64,000 bases of DNA from Pseudideonella sakaiensis (GCF_001293525.1 NZ_BBYR01000001.1:1-64000), one strand, 5' to 3'; positions 46,643 to 57,780 are shown, counted from the stretch's first letter. Notes: a model not told the origin generated them from the letters alone. Translations and numbers: made by a program.

Positions 46643-49600
46643 ATGCCCGAGCCGAGCTTCGTCCACCTGCGCGTCCACACCGAGTATTCGATCGCCGACG
46701 GCAGCCTGCGCATCGACGACGCGGTGGCCGCCGCCGCGGCGGACGGGCAGGTCGCGATGGCGATCACGGACCTGTCGAACGTGTTCGGCGCGGTCAAGTT
46801 CTACGGGGCCTGCCGCAAGAAGGGCGTGAAGCCGCTGATCGGCGCCGACCTCTGGCTCGAGCCCGATGCCGCCGACCGGCGCGGCGAGCGTCCGCCGAGC
46901 CGGCTGCTGGTGCTGGTGCAGTCCACCGAGGGCTACCTCAACCTGTGCGAGCTGCTGTCGCGCGCCTGGCTGCAGATGCCGCCGGGGCGTGCCCAGCCGT
47001 GGGTGCAGTGGTCCTGGCTCGAGGCGCTGAACGGCGGGCTGATCGCGCTGTCCGGGGCCGACCAGGGCGCGGTCGGCCAGGCGCTGCTGGCGCAGGACCC
47101 GGCCCGGGCGGCCCAGCTCGCGCGCCGACTGGCAGGCCTCTTCCCGCGCCGCTTCTACCTCGAGCTCCAGCGCGCCGGCCTGCCGCAGCACGAACCGCAC
47201 GTGCGCGCCTGCGTGCCGCTGGCCGCGGAGCTCGGGCTGCCGGTGGTCGCGACGCACCCGGTGCAGTTCCTCGAGGCCGACGAGTACGACGCGCACGAGG
47301 CGCGCGTGTGCATCGCCGAGGGCGAAACCCTGGGCAATGCCCGCCGGGTGCGCCGCTTCACGCGCGAGCAGTTCCTGCGCAGCCAGTCCCAGATGGCCGC
47401 GGCCTTCGCCGACCTGCCCAGCGCGCTGGCCAACAGCGTCGAGATCGCGCGCCGCTGCAACCTCAGCCTGGTGCTGGGCAAGCCGCGCCTGCCGGACTTC
47501 CCGACGCCGTTGCGCGACGGCGTGCCGATGCCGATGGAAGCCTACTTCCGCGAGCAGTCGCACCGCGGCCTCGACGAGCGCCTGGCCCAGCTCTATCCCG
47601 ATGCCGCGCAGCGCGAGCGCGAGCGCCCGCGCTACGTCGAGCGGCTGGACTTCGAGATCGACGTGATCCTGAAGATGGGCTTCCCCGGCTACTTCCTGAT
47701 CGTCGCGGACTTCATCAACTGGGCCCAGGCCCATGGCTGTCCGGTGGGCCCGGGCCGCGGCTCGGGCGCCGGCTCGCTGGTGGCCTATGCGCTGAAGATC
47801 ACCGGCCTGGACCCGCTGCGCTACCAGCTGCTGTTCGAGCGCTTCCTGAACCCGGAGCGGGTGTCGATGCCCGACTTCGACATCGATTTCTGCCAGGCCA
47901 ACCGCGACCGGGTGATCGACTACGTCAAGGAGAAGTACGGCCGCGATGCCGTGAGCCAGATCGCCACCTTCGGCACGATGGCGGCGAAGGCTGCGCTGCG
48001 CGACGTCGGCCGCGTGCTGGGCATGGGCTATGGCCACGTCGACTCGATCGCCAAGCTGGTGCCGGCGCCGCCGGGCAAGACGGTGACGCTGGCCCGGGTG
48101 CCCGAGTCGCCCGACCCGGGCGTGATCTATGCGCGCAAGGAGGCGCCGGAGATTGAGCAGCGCGAAGCGGCGGAGGAGGAGGTGGCGGAACTGCTGTCCC
48201 TCGCCGCGCGCGTCGAGGGGCTGACGCGCAACGTCGGCATGCACGCCGGCGGCGTGCTGATCGCTCCTGGCAAGATCACCGACTTCTGCCCGCTGTACCT
48301 GCAGCCGGGCAGCGACAGCGCGGTCAGCCAGTACGACAAGGACGACGTCGAGGCGATCGGCCTGGTGAAGTTCGACTTCCTGGGCCTGGCGACGCTGACC
48401 ATCCTGGAGATCGCGAAGGAGTTCATCCAGGCGCGCCGTCCGCAGTGGAAGGACTTCGCCTACGAGACGCTGCCGCTGGACGATCCGAAGGTCTACCGCC
48501 TGTTCTCGGAAGGCCGCACCGAGTCGGTGTTCCAGTTCGAAAGCTCGGGCATGCAGCGCATGCTGCGCGACGCCAAGCCGAGCCGGCTGGAGGACCTGAT
48601 CGCGCTGAACGCGATGTTCCGGCCCGGCCCGATGGAGAACATCCCGAGCTTCTGCGCGCGCAAGCACGGCAAGGAGGAGGTGCGCTACCCGCATCCGCTG
48701 CTCGAGCCGGTGCTCGGCGAGACCTACGGCATCTTCGTCTACCAGGAACAGGTGATGCAGGCCGCGCAGATCCTCGGCGGCTACTCGCTCGGGGGCGCGG
48801 ACCTGCTGCGCCGGGCGATGGGCAAGAAGAAGCCCGAGGAGATGGCCAAGCACCGCGAGATCTTCCGCGACGGCGCGGCCGCCAAGGGCATCGACGCGGT
48901 GACCGCCGACGAAGTCTTCGACCTGATGGAGAAGTTCGCGGGCTACGGCTTCAACAAGTCGCATGCCGCGGCCTACTCGCTGCTGGCCTACCACACGGCC
49001 TGGATCAAGGTGCACTGCGCCGCGGAGTTCTACGCCGCGAACATGACGGTGGAGATGGACGACACCGACAAGCTGCGCGTGCTGCTGGAGGATGCGCGCA
49101 GCTTCAACGTGACCATCCTGCCGCCGGACGTGAACGCCGGCGTGCACCGCTTCGAGCCGGTCAGCGACCGCGTGGTGCGCTACGGCCTGGGCGCGGTCAA
49201 GGGCACCGGCCAGGGCGCGATCCAGGCCATCGTCGCGGCCCGCGAGGCCGACGGTCCCTTCCGCAGCATCTTCGACTTCTGCCACCGCGTGGATCGGCAG
49301 CGCATCAACAAGCGGGTCGTCGAGGCCCTGGTCAAGGCCGGCGCCTTCGACGCGCTGCATCCCGACCGGGCCCGCCTGATGGCCAGCGTGCCGCTGGCCT
49401 TCGACTGGGCCGACGCCCAGGCCGCGCATGCGGACCAGGGCGGCCTGTTCGATTTCGGCGAGGACGACCACGCCGCGTCGCACCAGGAGCCGCCGCTGGT
49501 GGAGGCCGCAGCGTGGGGCGTGCGCGAGCGGCTCGGCCACGAGAAGACCGCGCTCGGCTTCTACCTCTCGGGCCACTTGTTCGACGAGGTGGCCGAGGAG

Positions 49601-50185
49601 GTGTCGCAGTTCGCGCGGCGGCGCATCGCCGACCTGGTGGACAGCCGCGAGCCGCAGCTGCTGGCCGGCATCGTGACCGACCTGCGGGTGGTGAACGGCC
49701 AGCGCGGCCGCGTGGCCATCTTCCGGCTCGACGACAAGTCCGAGGCGATCGAGGCGGTGGTGGCCGAGGAGCTGCTGAACGCCCACCGCGAGCTGCTGAA
49801 GGACGACGAGCTCGTGATCGTCCAGGGCAAGGTGCAGAACGACCGCTTCTCGGGCGGGCTGCGGCTGAACGTGCTGCAGGTCTGGGACCTGGCCGAGGCG
49901 CGCTGCCGCTTCGCCCGCCACCTGCGGGTGGACATGGGCTCGGAAGTGGCCGGCCGGCTGCCGGCGGTGGTCGAACTGCTCAAGTCCTACCCGGCCCGCC
50001 GTCGCAGCACCGATGCCGGCGAGGCCGTGCTCGGCCTGGGCATCCGCCTGGTGCTGCAGCGGGCGTCCGCGCGTGCCGAGATCGACCTCGGCGACGACGG
50101 GCGCTTCTTCCCCAGCGAAGAGGCGCTGGCGCGCTGGCGCGAGGCCAGCCGTGGGCAGGCGCGCCTCGTGTACGAGAGCGCCTGA
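46643..50185 (+). CDS. dnaE: DNA polymerase III alpha subunit
   Basis: An 1180-residue replicative polymerase. The PHP domain starts FVHLRVHTEYSIADGS, with the metal-binding-like residues of the DnaE1 class. The polymerase palm has the catalytic aspartates D411, D413 in MPDFDIDF (E. coli D401/D403); GPGRGSGAGS and FQFESSGMQRM are neighbouring core motifs. Helix-hairpin-helix and OB-fold regions follow (RNVGMHAGGV, FNKSHAAAYSLL, GRVAIFRLDDKSE). It extends leading and lagging strands. Length is typical of Burkholderiales. A striking microsatellite follows its stop. Confidence 0.97.
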   Translation: MPEPSFVHLRVHTEYSIADGSLRIDDAVAAAAADGQVAMAITDLSNVFGAVKFYGACRKKGVKPLIGADLWLEPDAADRRGERPPSRLLVLVQSTEGYLNLCELLSRAWLQMPPGRAQPWVQWSWLEALNGGLIALSGADQGAVGQALLAQDPARAAQLARRLAGLFPRRFYLELQRAGLPQHEPHVRACVPLAAELGLPVVATHPVQFLEADEYDAHEARVCIAEGETLGNARRVRRFTREQFLRSQSQMAAAFADLPSALANSVEIARRCNLSLVLGKPRLPDFPTPLRDGVPMPMEAYFREQSHRGLDERLAQLYPDAAQRERERPRYVERLDFEIDVILKMGFPGYFLIVADFINWAQAHGCPVGPGRGSGAGSLVAYALKITGLDPLRYQLLFERFLNPERVSMPDFDIDFCQANRDRVIDYVKEKYGRDAVSQIATFGTMAAKAALRDVGRVLGMGYGHVDSIAKLVPAPPGKTVTLARVPESPDPGVIYARKEAPEIEQREAAEEEVAELLSLAARVEGLTRNVGMHAGGVLIAPGKITDFCPLYLQPGSDSAVSQYDKDDVEAIGLVKFDFLGLATLTILEIAKEFIQARRPQWKDFAYETLPLDDPKVYRLFSEGRTESVFQFESSGMQRMLRDAKPSRLEDLIALNAMFRPGPMENIPSFCARKHGKEEVRYPHPLLEPVLGETYGIFVYQEQVMQAAQILGGYSLGGADLLRRAMGKKKPEEMAKHREIFRDGAAAKGIDAVTADEVFDLMEKFAGYGFNKSHAAAYSLLAYHTAWIKVHCAAEFYAANMTVEMDDTDKLRVLLEDARSFNVTILPPDVNAGVHRFEPVSDRVVRYGLGAVKGTGQGAIQAIVAAREADGPFRSIFDFCHRVDRQRINKRVVEALVKAGAFDALHPDRARLMASVPLAFDWADAQAAHADQGGLFDFGEDDHAASHQEPPLVEAAAWGVRERLGHEKTALGFYLSGHLFDEVAEEVSQFARRRIADLVDSREPQLLAGIVTDLRVVNGQRGRVAIFRLDDKSEAIEAVVAEELLNAHRELLKDDELVIVQGKVQNDRFSGGLRLNVLQVWDLAEARCRFARHLRVDMGSEVAGRLPAVVELLKSYPARRRSTDAGEAVLGLGIRLVLQRASARAEIDLGDDGRFFPSEEALARWREASRGQARLVYESA

Positions 50186-50210
50186 GGCACGCGGCGGCCG
50201 GCGCCGGCCC

Positions 50211-50283
<73 letters not shown>

Positions 50284-50335
50284 CCCCGGGAACTCCCGCT
50301 CCCTGGCCCGGCCGCGGGGCTGCCTACACTGGCGC

Positions 50336-51571
50336 ATGACCGTGTCCGCCAGCGCCACCCCCCGGACGCCGGCCACCGGGCTCGTCCTCAGTGGCGGCGG
50401 GGCCCGCGCGGCCTACCAGGTGGGCGTGCTGCAGGCGATCGCCCAGATCCGGCGCGAGGCAGCCGCGTCGGTGGCCGTCGGCGGCAACCCCTTCCCGGTG
50501 ATCACCGGCACGTCCGCCGGCGCGATCATCGCCAGCGCGCTCGCCAGCCGGGCCGACGACTTCGATGCCGCGGTCGCCGACCTGGTGGCCGTCTGGCAGG
50601 CCTTCCGCGCCGACCAGGTCTACCGCACCGACAGCTTCGGCGTGGCACGCAGCGGCGCGCGCTGGCTGACCATGCTGTCGCTGGGCTGGGTGATTGCGCG
50701 CTGGGCGCGGGCGCGCCCGCGCTCGCTGCTGGACAACCGGCCGCTGGCCGGGCTGCTGCAGCGCCTGATCGACTTCCGGCGCGTGGCGGCGATGGTCGAC
50801 GCGGGCCACCTCGACGCGCTGGCCGTGACGGCGTCGAGCTACGGCTCGGGGCTGCACGTCACCTTCTACGAGGCGCGCGAGCACATCCAGCCGTGGACGC
50901 GCTCGCAGCGCATCGCGGTCAAGTGCCCGCTGGAGACGGCCCACCTGCTCGCCTCGTCCGCCATTCCCTTCGTGTTCCCGGCCATCTCGCTCACGCTGAA
51001 CGGCCAGGCGGAGTGGTTCGGCGACGGCTCGATGCGCCAGACGGCGCCGATCTCGCCGGCGGTGCACCTCGGCGCCGAGCGCATCCTCGTGGTCGGCGCC
51101 GGCCGCCTGCACGAGCCGGCCGGCGACCGGCACGTGAACCCCGACTACCCCAACCTGGCGCAGATCGCCGGGCACGCGATGTCGAGCATCTTCCTGGATG
51201 CGCTCGCGGTCGACATCGAGCGCCTGCAGCGCATCAACGCGACCCTGTCGCTGCTGTCGCCGCAGGCGCGGCTCGCGTCGCCGCTGCGGCCGATCGATGT
51301 GCTGGTGATCTCGCCGAGCCAGCGCCTGGACGACATCGCCGGCCGCCACCTGGCCAGCCTGCCGGCGTCGATCCGCGGCCTGCTGCGCGGCGTCGGTGTC
51401 TCGGGGCAGGGCGACAGCGCGCGCGGCGCCGCGCTCGCGAGCTACCTGCTGTTCGAGGCACCGTACACGCGCGAGCTGATGGCGCTGGGCCACGCCGACA
51501 CGATGGCGCGGCGCGAGCAGGTGCGCCACTTCTTCGGCTGGGCCCCGAGCCTGGACGCCGTGGCGGCCTGA
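50336..51571 (+). CDS. Patatin-like phospholipase
   Basis: A 411-residue acyl hydrolase. The oxyanion loop is LSGGGARAAYQVGVL (18-32), the nucleophile is S60 in GTSAG (58-62) and the partner aspartate is D230 in FGDGS. No signal peptide was found. Family members hydrolyse phospholipids or neutral lipids; bacterial ones act in lipid storage, virulence or membrane repair. The region between about 100 and 160 has an amphipathic stretch (RWLTMLSLGWVIARWAR) that may bind membranes. The repeat tract upstream probably affects its expression if unstable. Confidence 0.88.
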   Translation: MTVSASATPRTPATGLVLSGGGARAAYQVGVLQAIAQIRREAAASVAVGGNPFPVITGTSAGAIIASALASRADDFDAAVADLVAVWQAFRADQVYRTDSFGVARSGARWLTMLSLGWVIARWARARPRSLLDNRPLAGLLQRLIDFRRVAAMVDAGHLDALAVTASSYGSGLHVTFYEAREHIQPWTRSQRIAVKCPLETAHLLASSAIPFVFPAISLTLNGQAEWFGDGSMRQTAPISPAVHLGAERILVVGAGRLHEPAGDRHVNPDYPNLAQIAGHAMSSIFLDALAVDIERLQRINATLSLLSPQARLASPLRPIDVLVISPSQRLDDIAGRHLASLPASIRGLLRGVGVSGQGDSARGAALASYLLFEAPYTRELMALGHADTMARREQVRHFFGWAPSLDAVAA

Positions 51572-51603
51572 GCGCGCCCGCCAGGGCGACCCGCGCACGG
51601 GGC

Positions 51604-51951
51604 CTACTTCTTCGCGGCCTGCGCGCCGGCCTTGTCCGCCTTCGCGTCCGGCTTGCCGCCGGCGCCGGCGGCCCCGGCATAGGGGCTGCCGTTCACGGTC
51701 AGGCCGGCCTCGGAGTAGCGCGAGGCATTGCCCGGGCCGATGCCCTTGACGCGGTCGATCAGGTCCGGCCAGTCCTTGAAGGGGCTCTTCTTGCGCTCGT
51801 CGAGCAGGCGCGTCGACAGCGCCGGGCCGATGCCCTTGACGCTTTCCAGCGCGGCCTGGTCGGCCTGGTTGATGTCGACGGCGGCCAGCACGGCGGCCGA
51901 GCAGAAGGCGAGGGTGGCGGCCAGCAGCCTGGCCAGGGGTTGCATGCTCAT
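51604..51951 (-). CDS. comEA: ComEA-like helix-hairpin-helix DNA-binding protein
   Basis: A 115-residue exported protein. A signal peptide (LARLLAATLAFCSAAVLAAVD) precedes a single ComEA domain with two helix-hairpin-helix motifs (ESVKGIGPALSTRLL and IDRVKGIGPGNAS). The first residues VDINQADQAAL are the family's start. A Gly/Ala/Lys-rich tail follows. It would bind incoming DNA in the periplasm during natural transformation, but the window shows no other competence genes. It lies 60 bp downstream of hldD and is likely in that transcript, as in other Burkholderiales. Confidence 0.85.
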   Translation of the reverse strand: MSMQPLARLLAATLAFCSAAVLAAVDINQADQAALESVKGIGPALSTRLLDERKKSPFKDWPDLIDRVKGIGPGNASRYSEAGLTVNGSPYAGAAGAGGKPDAKADKAGAQAAKK

Positions 51952-52011
51952 GGGGAGGTCCTCGGTGGTTGATCGCCGACCCGTCCGTCGGACCGGCGAT
52001 GCCAGTGGACC

Positions 52012-53004
52012 TCAGCGCTGGGCCGCCAGCCACCCTCCGTAGCGGGCCACGCCGTCCCCCACGGGAGCGAACTCGTGCGGGTAGCCCACCGCCCGCAGCC
52101 GGGTGATGTCGGCTTCGGTGAAGCACTGGTACTTGCCGACCAGCGCCGGCGGGAAGTCGATGTACTGGACCAGCCCGGCCCGCACCATCTCGTCCAGGCC
52201 CAACGGCGGCTGGCCGGCCGCGGCGCGGGCCGAGTTGACGGTCGCGACGGCCACGTCGTTGAAGGGTTGCGCGCGCCCGGTGCCGAGGTTGAAGATGCCG
52301 CTGATGCCGGGGTGCTCGAGGAACCAGAGGTTGACCTTGACCACGTCGCCGACGTCGACGAAGTCGCGCGACTGCTGGCCCGGCGCGTAGCCGCCGTACT
52401 CGCCGAAGAGCTTGACGTGGCCGGTGTCGCGCAGCTGGTTGAAGTGGTGGAAGGCCACCGAGGCCATGCGGCCCTTGTGCTGCTCGCGCGGACCGTAGAC
52501 GTTGAAGTAGCGGAAGCCGGCGACCTGGGTGTTCGCCGTCGGCAGCATGCGCCGCACGACGTTGTCGAACAGCAGCTTCGAATAGCCGTAGACGTTCAGC
52601 GGGCGCTCGAACTCCGGCGACTCGCGGAAGGCGCTGCTGCCGCCGTAGGTGGCCGCGGACGAGGCGTAGAGCAGGCGCACGCCCTGGGCCTGGCAGGCGT
52701 CGAGCAGGGTCTTGGAGCAGCGGTAGTTCGTCTCGAGCATGTAGCGCCCGTCGTGCTCCATCGTGTCGGAGCAGGCGCCCTGGTGCAGCACCGCGTCGAC
52801 GCGGCCGAACTCGCCGGCCGCGAAGCGGCGGTAGAAGTCGTCCTTGTCGAAGTAGTCGCTGAGCTGCGCGTCCAGCAGGTTGCGGTACTTCGGCCCGTCG
52901 CTGAGGTCGTCGACCGCGATCACGTCGTCGATCCCGATCGCGTTCAGCCCGTGGACCAGGTTGCTGCCGATCATGCCGGCCGCGCCGGTGACCACCACCT
53001 TCAT
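52012..53004 (-). CDS. hldD: ADP-L-glycero-D-manno-heptose 6-epimerase
   Basis: A 330-residue extended [18 protein letters not shown] (3-17) binds the cofactor. Further landmarks are [45 protein letters not shown] (Y-x3-K) and [14 protein letters not shown]. It converts ADP-D-glycero-D-manno-heptose to the L form used in LPS inner core. It overlaps the hldE1 gene (ATGA), so the last two steps of heptose activation are translationally linked. Confidence 0.96.
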   Translation of the reverse strand: MKVVVTGAAGMIGSNLVHGLNAIGIDDVIAVDDLSDGPKYRNLLDAQLSDYFDKDDFYRRFAAGEFGRVDAVLHQGACSDTMEHDGRYMLETNYRCSKTLLDACQAQGVRLLYASSAATYGGSSAFRESPEFERPLNVYGYSKLLFDNVVRRMLPTANTQVAGFRYFNVYGPREQHKGRMASVAFHHFNQLRDTGHVKLFGEYGGYAPGQQSRDFVDVGDVVKVNLWFLEHPGISGIFNLGTGRAQPFNDVAVATVNSARAAAGQPPLGLDEMVRAGLVQYIDFPPALVGKYQCFTEADITRLRAVGYPHEFAPVGDGVARYGGWLAAQR

Positions 53005-53999
53005 CGCAGTTCCTTTCGCAGTTCGTCGTAGCGCACGCTGGCGGTGCCGAAGCGGCCGACCACCAGGCCGGCGGCGCGGTTGGCCAGCGGCATCGCCTCG
53101 CGCAGCGTGAGGCCGGCGGCGATCAGCGCCGCCAGCGTGGCGATCACGGTGTCGCCGGCACCCGTCACGTCGAAGACCTCGCGCGCCTGCGTCGGCACGT
53201 GCACGTGGGCCGGCGCCCCGTCGGCGGTGTCGAACAGCGACATGCCGTCCTCCGACCGCGTGAGCAGCAGCGCCTGCAGCCCGAGGCGCTCGCGCAGCGC
53301 ATGCGCGCGCTGGTGCAGGTCGGCCTCGCCGGACCAGGCGCCGACCACCTGCGCCAGCTCGGCGCGGTTCGGCGTCAGCACCGTCGCGCCGGCATAGCGG
53401 CCGTAGTCGCTGCCCTTCGGGTCGACCAGCACCGGGATGCCGGCCGCGCGCGCCGCCTCGATCATCCGCGGGATGTGGGCCAGGCCGCCCTTGCCGTAGT
53501 CGGAGAACAGCACCGCTTGGTAGCCGGGCAGCACGCGTTCGTAGTCGCTCAGCATCGCGCCGAGCACCTCGTGGGTGGGCTGGTTCTCGAAGTCGATCCG
53601 GATCAGCTGCTGCGCGCGGCCGATCACGCGCAGCTTGACGATGGTGTAGAGCTGCGGATCGCTGCCGAGCAGGGTGTGCACGCCGTCGCGCGCCAGCAGT
53701 TCACGCAGGCGGCGCGCCGGCTCGTCCTCGCCGACCGCGGTCATCAGCGTGGCCTGGGCACCGAGCGCCTGCACGTTCAGCGCGACGTTCGCCGCGCCCC
53801 CCAGGCGTTCCTCCTCGCGCGTGACGCGCACCACCGGCACCGGCGCTTCCGGCGAGATGCGGTCGACGGCGCCGAACCAGTAGCGGTCGAGCATCGCATC
53901 GCCGACCACCAGCACGCGCGCGGCGGCGAGGCGCTCGGGAGACGGCAGGGCCTCGGCGGCGTCCGTGCGCGGCGCCAGGGCGGGGGGTGGGCTCGTCAT
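53001..53999 (-). CDS. hldE1: D-glycero-beta-D-manno-heptose-7-phosphate kinase (HldE kinase domain only)
   Basis: A 332-residue PfkB-family sugar kinase. [28 protein letters not shown] is the RfaE start; [14 protein letters not shown] follows. [26 protein letters not shown] and [14 protein letters not shown] (catalytic aspartate) complete it. E. coli HldE carries an adenylyltransferase domain at the C-terminus; here it is absent, so a separate hldC gene is expected elsewhere. It lies between lapB and hldD with four-base overlaps on both sides. Confidence 0.94.
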   Translation of the reverse strand: MTSPPPALAPRTDAAEALPSPERLAAARVLVVGDAMLDRYWFGAVDRISPEAPVPVVRVTREEERLGGAANVALNVQALGAQATLMTAVGEDEPARRLRELLARDGVHTLLGSDPQLYTIVKLRVIGRAQQLIRIDFENQPTHEVLGAMLSDYERVLPGYQAVLFSDYGKGGLAHIPRMIEAARAAGIPVLVDPKGSDYGRYAGATVLTPNRAELAQVVGAWSGEADLHQRAHALRERLGLQALLLTRSEDGMSLFDTADGAPAHVHVPTQAREVFDVTGAGDTVIATLAALIAAGLTLREAMPLANRAAGLVVGRFGTASVRYDELRKELR

Positions 54000-55153
54000 T
54001 GGTCCTCCAGCCGCACGGGCGGGTAGGTGTCCCAGTTGAGGCAGCCGGGACATTGCCAGAAGTAGTGCTGGGCCTCGAAGCCGCAGGCGGCGCAGCGGTA
54101 GCGCTGCAGCGGCCGCGCCGCGTCGCCGAGGGCCTGGTCCAGCAGCGCACGGTCGCCGGGCTGCTCGGCCTCGCCGAGCGGCGGCAGCAGCGCAAGCAGC
54201 GCGCGTGCGGCCGACAGCGTGGGCTGCTGCGCGAGGCGCCGGCGCAGGCGCTCGCGCTGGGCCTCGTCGGCGGGGTCCAGCACCGCGAGCGCGCGCAGCA
54301 GGTCCATCGTGGGGCCCCGTTCCAGCTGCGTCCTGAGCGCCTCCAGCGCGGCCCCCGCCTGGCCGGTGGCGAGCGCGCAGCGGGCATGGTCCTCGGCCAC
54401 CAGGCCGAAGGCCGGCGACTGGGTGGCCAGCAGGCCCGCCCAGTGCTGCATCGCGGCGGCGGGGTCGCCCTGGCGCAGCGCGCGGCGCCCGGCCAGGACC
54501 AGGGGCCGCGGGGCCAGCGGCGCCGCCTCGCGGGCGCGCCGCAGCGCGTCGGCCGCCTCGTCGGGCGCCTGGCGGGCATCGGCCTCCTCGGCCAGTTCGC
54601 ACCAGAAATGCGCCACCCGCGACGCATAGGAGCCGGTGCCGGTGCGCTCGAGCTTCTGCGCCGTCTCCACCGCCGCGCGCCAGTTGCGCGAGCGCTCGTG
54701 CAGCGTCAGCAGCGCCAGCCGCGCCTCGGTGTCGAAGGCCGAGCCCTCCAGTCCCGACCAGGCCTGCTCTGCGCGGTCGAACAGCCCGGCGCTCATGAAG
54801 TCCTGCGCCAGCGCATGCCGCGCGCGGTCGCGCTCGCTGCGGGGCAGGTCGGCGCGGCCGAGCAGGTGCTCGTGCACGCGCACGGCGCGCTCGTACTCGC
54901 CGCGCCGGCGGAACAGGTTGCCGAGCGCGAAGTGCAGCTCGGTGGTGTCCGGGTCCTGCTGGACGGCCTCGATGAAGGCGTCGATCGCCTTGTCCTGCTG
55001 CTCGTTGAGCAGCAGGTTCAGGCCCTTGAAATAGGCCCGCGGGGAGTCGCGCCGCTCGCGGCGCCATTGCCGCAGGTCGAAGCGGGAGGCCAGCCAGCCG
55101 AGGCCGAAGACGGCCGGCAGCGCCAGCAGCAGCCACTGCAGGTCAAAGTCCAT
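53996..55153 (-). CDS. lapB: LPS assembly regulator LapB (YciM)
   Basis: A 385-residue tetratricopeptide protein. A membrane anchor helix (LQWLLLALPAVFGLGWLAS, about 5-23) is followed by RAYFKGLNLLLNEQQDKAIDAFIEAVQQDP (first TPR). Several more TPRs run to about 340, then a rubredoxin-like end with YRCAACGFEAQHYFWQCPGC (two C-x2-C pairs). LapB directs LpxC turnover by FtsH and so sets LPS levels. Encoded with lapA and the heptose genes, which fits a role in LPS control. The ATG at 55153 gives the usual start. Confidence 0.94.
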   Translation of the reverse strand: MDFDLQWLLLALPAVFGLGWLASRFDLRQWRRERRDSPRAYFKGLNLLLNEQQDKAIDAFIEAVQQDPDTTELHFALGNLFRRRGEYERAVRVHEHLLGRADLPRSERDRARHALAQDFMSAGLFDRAEQAWSGLEGSAFDTEARLALLTLHERSRNWRAAVETAQKLERTGTGSYASRVAHFWCELAEEADARQAPDEAADALRRAREAAPLAPRPLVLAGRRALRQGDPAAAMQHWAGLLATQSPAFGLVAEDHARCALATGQAGAALEALRTQLERGPTMDLLRALAVLDPADEAQRERLRRRLAQQPTLSAARALLALLPPLGEAEQPGDRALLDQALGDAARPLQRYRCAACGFEAQHYFWQCPGCLNWDTYPPVRLEDQ

Positions 55154-55460
55154 CGCGGGGCGGGTGCTCGAGTTCGGCCGGCGCGGGCGGCACCGTGGCG
55201 GTGCTGGCGGCCGGCGCCGGCGGGCTGCCGGGCAGCGCGGCGCGGCGCGCGACGCGCCGGTGCTTCCACCAGCTCGGGACCATCGCGACCACGCCGAAGG
55301 CGCAGCCGAGCGCAAAGGCGGCCAGCACGATGAACACCATCGGCGCGCGCCATTCGACGCCGAAGAACCAGCGGATCGCCGCGTCGTGCTGGTTGTTCAG
55401 CGCGAACGCGAACAGCGTGAAGAAGACGAGGGCTCGGAAGGCCCAGACGAGCAGCCGCAT
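55143..55460 (-). CDS. lapA: LapA (DUF1049) inner-membrane protein
   Basis: A 105-residue protein with two hydrophobic helices (RALVFFTLFAFALNNQ, about 9-24, and VFIVLAAFALGCAFGVVAMV, about 42-61) and a short basic tail ending in a Pro/Ala-rich region. The pattern LNN...V...FF between helices is the LapA signature. LapA partners LapB in balancing LPS synthesis. It overlaps lapB by 11 bases. Confidence 0.9.
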   Translation of the reverse strand: MRLLVWAFRALVFFTLFAFALNNQHDAAIRWFFGVEWRAPMVFIVLAAFALGCAFGVVAMVPSWWKHRRVARRAALPGSPPAPAASTATVPPAPAELEHPPRDGL

Positions 55461-55482
55461 GCGGGTTCGATGCCGGCGGCGC

Positions 55483-55797
<315 letters not shown>

Positions 55798-55858
55798 GGT
55801 GGGAAATCCGGGAAGGGAAGGGGACGTGCCGACGGCGGCGTCCCCGCCCCAAAGCATA

Positions 55859-55929
55859 ACGGCCATCGCGCCTCGCGGCGGATGGCCGTCATCGTCCGAT
55901 CGGCGACCCGCCGCGACGCGGCGGGTCGC
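55859..55929 (-). terminator. Two adjacent hairpins downstream of rpsA
   Basis: A perfect 12-bp stem, GCGACCCGCCGC (55903-55914) with GCGGCGGGTCGC (55918-55929), lies 12 bp after the rpsA stop in the transcript direction. A second stem, ACGGCCATC (55859-55867) with GATGGCCGT (55881-55889), follows it. No T run follows on the minus strand, so termination may be partial, or the hairpins may protect the rpsA 3' end while letting ihfB be read. Confidence 0.45.
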
Positions 55930-55940
55930 GCCGGGCGCGA

Positions 55941-57656
55941 TCAGTTGTTCTGGTTGTCCAGCTTCGCGCGCAGCAGCGCGCCGAGGCTGGTGGTGCCGGC
56001 CGTCTCGCGCTCGTTGCTCTGCGACAGGCGGCTCATCGCTTCCTGCTGGTCGGCCACGTCCTTGGCCTTGATCGACAGCTGGATCGACCGCGTCTTGCGG
56101 TCGACGTTGATGATCACCGCGGTGACCTCGTCGCCTTCCTTCAGCACGTTGCGCGCGTCCTCGACGCGGTCGCGGCTGATCTCCGACGCACGCAGGTAGG
56201 CCGTGACGTCGTCGTTCAGCTGGATCTCGGCGCCGCGCGCGTCGACCGACTTCACCTTGCCGGACACCGAGGCGCCACGGTCGTTGATCGAGGTGAAGGT
56301 GGTGAACGGGTCGCTGTCGAGCTGCTTGATGCCCAGCGAGATGCGCTCGCGCTCGACATCGACCGCGAGCACGATCGCCTCGACCTCCTGGCCCTTCTTG
56401 TAGTTGCGCACGGCCGCTTCACCCGGCTCGTGCCACGACAGGTCGGACAGGTGGACCAGGCCGTCGATGCCGGCCGCCAGGCCGACGAAGACGCCGAAGT
56501 CGGTGATCGACTTCACCGGGCCCTTGACGCGGTCGCCGCGCTGCACCGTGGACGAGAACTCCTCCCACGGGTTGGCCTTGCACTGCTTCATGCCCAGCGA
56601 GATGCGACGCTTGTCCTCGTCGATCTCCAGCACCATGACCTCGACTTCCTCGCCCAGCGAGACGACCTTGCTCGGCGCGACGTTCTTGTTGGTCCAGTCC
56701 ATCTCGGAGACGTGCACCAGGCCCTCGATGCCCGGCTCGATCTCGACGAAGGCGCCGTAGTCGGCGATGTTGGTGACCTTGCCGAACAGGCGGGTGCCCT
56801 GCGGGTAGCGGCGCGAGACGCCCAGCCACGGGTCGTCGCCCAGCTGCTTGATGCCCAGCGAGACGCGGTTCTTCTCGGCGTCGAACTTCAGCACCTTGGC
56901 CTGCAGTTCCTGGCCGACCTGCACCACCTCGCTCGGGTGGCGGACACGGCGCCAGGCCATGTCGGTGATGTGCAGCAGGCCGTCGATGCCGCCGAGGTCG
57001 ACGAAGGCGCCGTACTCGGTGATGTTCTTGACCACGCCGTTGACGATCGCACCCTCGTGCAGGGTCTCGAGCAGCTTGGCGCGTTCCTCGCCCATCGAGG
57101 CCTCGACCACGGCACGGCGCGACAGCACGACGTTGTTGCGCTTGCGGTCGAGCTTGATGACCTTGAACTCGAGCGTCTTGCCCTCGAACGGGCTCATGTC
57201 CTTGACCGGGCGCGTGTCGAGCAGCGAGCCGGGCAGGAAGGCGCGGATGCCGTTGACCAGCACGGTCAGGCCACCCTTGACCTTGCCGTTGACGGTGCCG
57301 GTGACGAAGTCACCGGACTCGAGCGCCTGCTCGAGCGCCATCCACGAGGCCAGGCGCTTGGCCTTGTCGCGCGACAGGATGGTGTCGCCGTAGCCGTTCT
57401 CGATCGCGTCGATCGCGACGGAGACGAAGTCGCCGACCTGGACTTCGAGCTCGCCCTGGTCGTTCTTGAACTCGTCGATCGGGACGTAGGCTTCGGACTT
57501 CAGGCCGGCGTTGACGACGACGAAGTTGTGCTCGACGCGCACGACCTCGGCCGAGATCACTTCGCCGGCGCGCATGTCGGCGCTCTTCAGCGATTCCTCG
57601 AAGAGGGCGGCGAAGGAATCCGGGCCGTCGTAGGCCGGCGTCTGGGTTTGGGGCAT
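55941..57656 (-). CDS. rpsA: 30S ribosomal protein S1
   Basis: A 571-residue bS1 with six S1 repeats. Repeats 3 to 6 show the typical pattern: V-x-G-x-V-K-x-I-x-x-Y/F-G-x-F-V ([43 protein letters not shown]), then GLVHxSDLSW. The protein brings mRNA to the 30S subunit and is essential in this phylum. It follows the aroA-cmk gene by 124 bp. A promoter-like pair inside cmk (57953-57981) may feed it, and hairpins follow its stop. Confidence 0.97.
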   Translation of the reverse strand: MPQTQTPAYDGPDSFAALFEESLKSADMRAGEVISAEVVRVEHNFVVVNAGLKSEAYVPIDEFKNDQGELEVQVGDFVSVAIDAIENGYGDTILSRDKAKRLASWMALEQALESGDFVTGTVNGKVKGGLTVLVNGIRAFLPGSLLDTRPVKDMSPFEGKTLEFKVIKLDRKRNNVVLSRRAVVEASMGEERAKLLETLHEGAIVNGVVKNITEYGAFVDLGGIDGLLHITDMAWRRVRHPSEVVQVGQELQAKVLKFDAEKNRVSLGIKQLGDDPWLGVSRRYPQGTRLFGKVTNIADYGAFVEIEPGIEGLVHVSEMDWTNKNVAPSKVVSLGEEVEVMVLEIDEDKRRISLGMKQCKANPWEEFSSTVQRGDRVKGPVKSITDFGVFVGLAAGIDGLVHLSDLSWHEPGEAAVRNYKKGQEVEAIVLAVDVERERISLGIKQLDSDPFTTFTSINDRGASVSGKVKSVDARGAEIQLNDDVTAYLRASEISRDRVEDARNVLKEGDEVTAVIINVDRKTRSIQLSIKAKDVADQQEAMSRLSQSNERETAGTTSLGALLRAKLDNQNN

Positions 57657-57780
57657 GGGGATTTCCGGGTGCGAGCGTCGGGACGACGGACGCGGGGTCA
57701 GGGTTGCAATGCCGCGGCGTCGGCGTGCCGGAAGAGGGGCACTGGAGGGGACGCCGCGGAACGGAGGGCGGTCGGGCCGT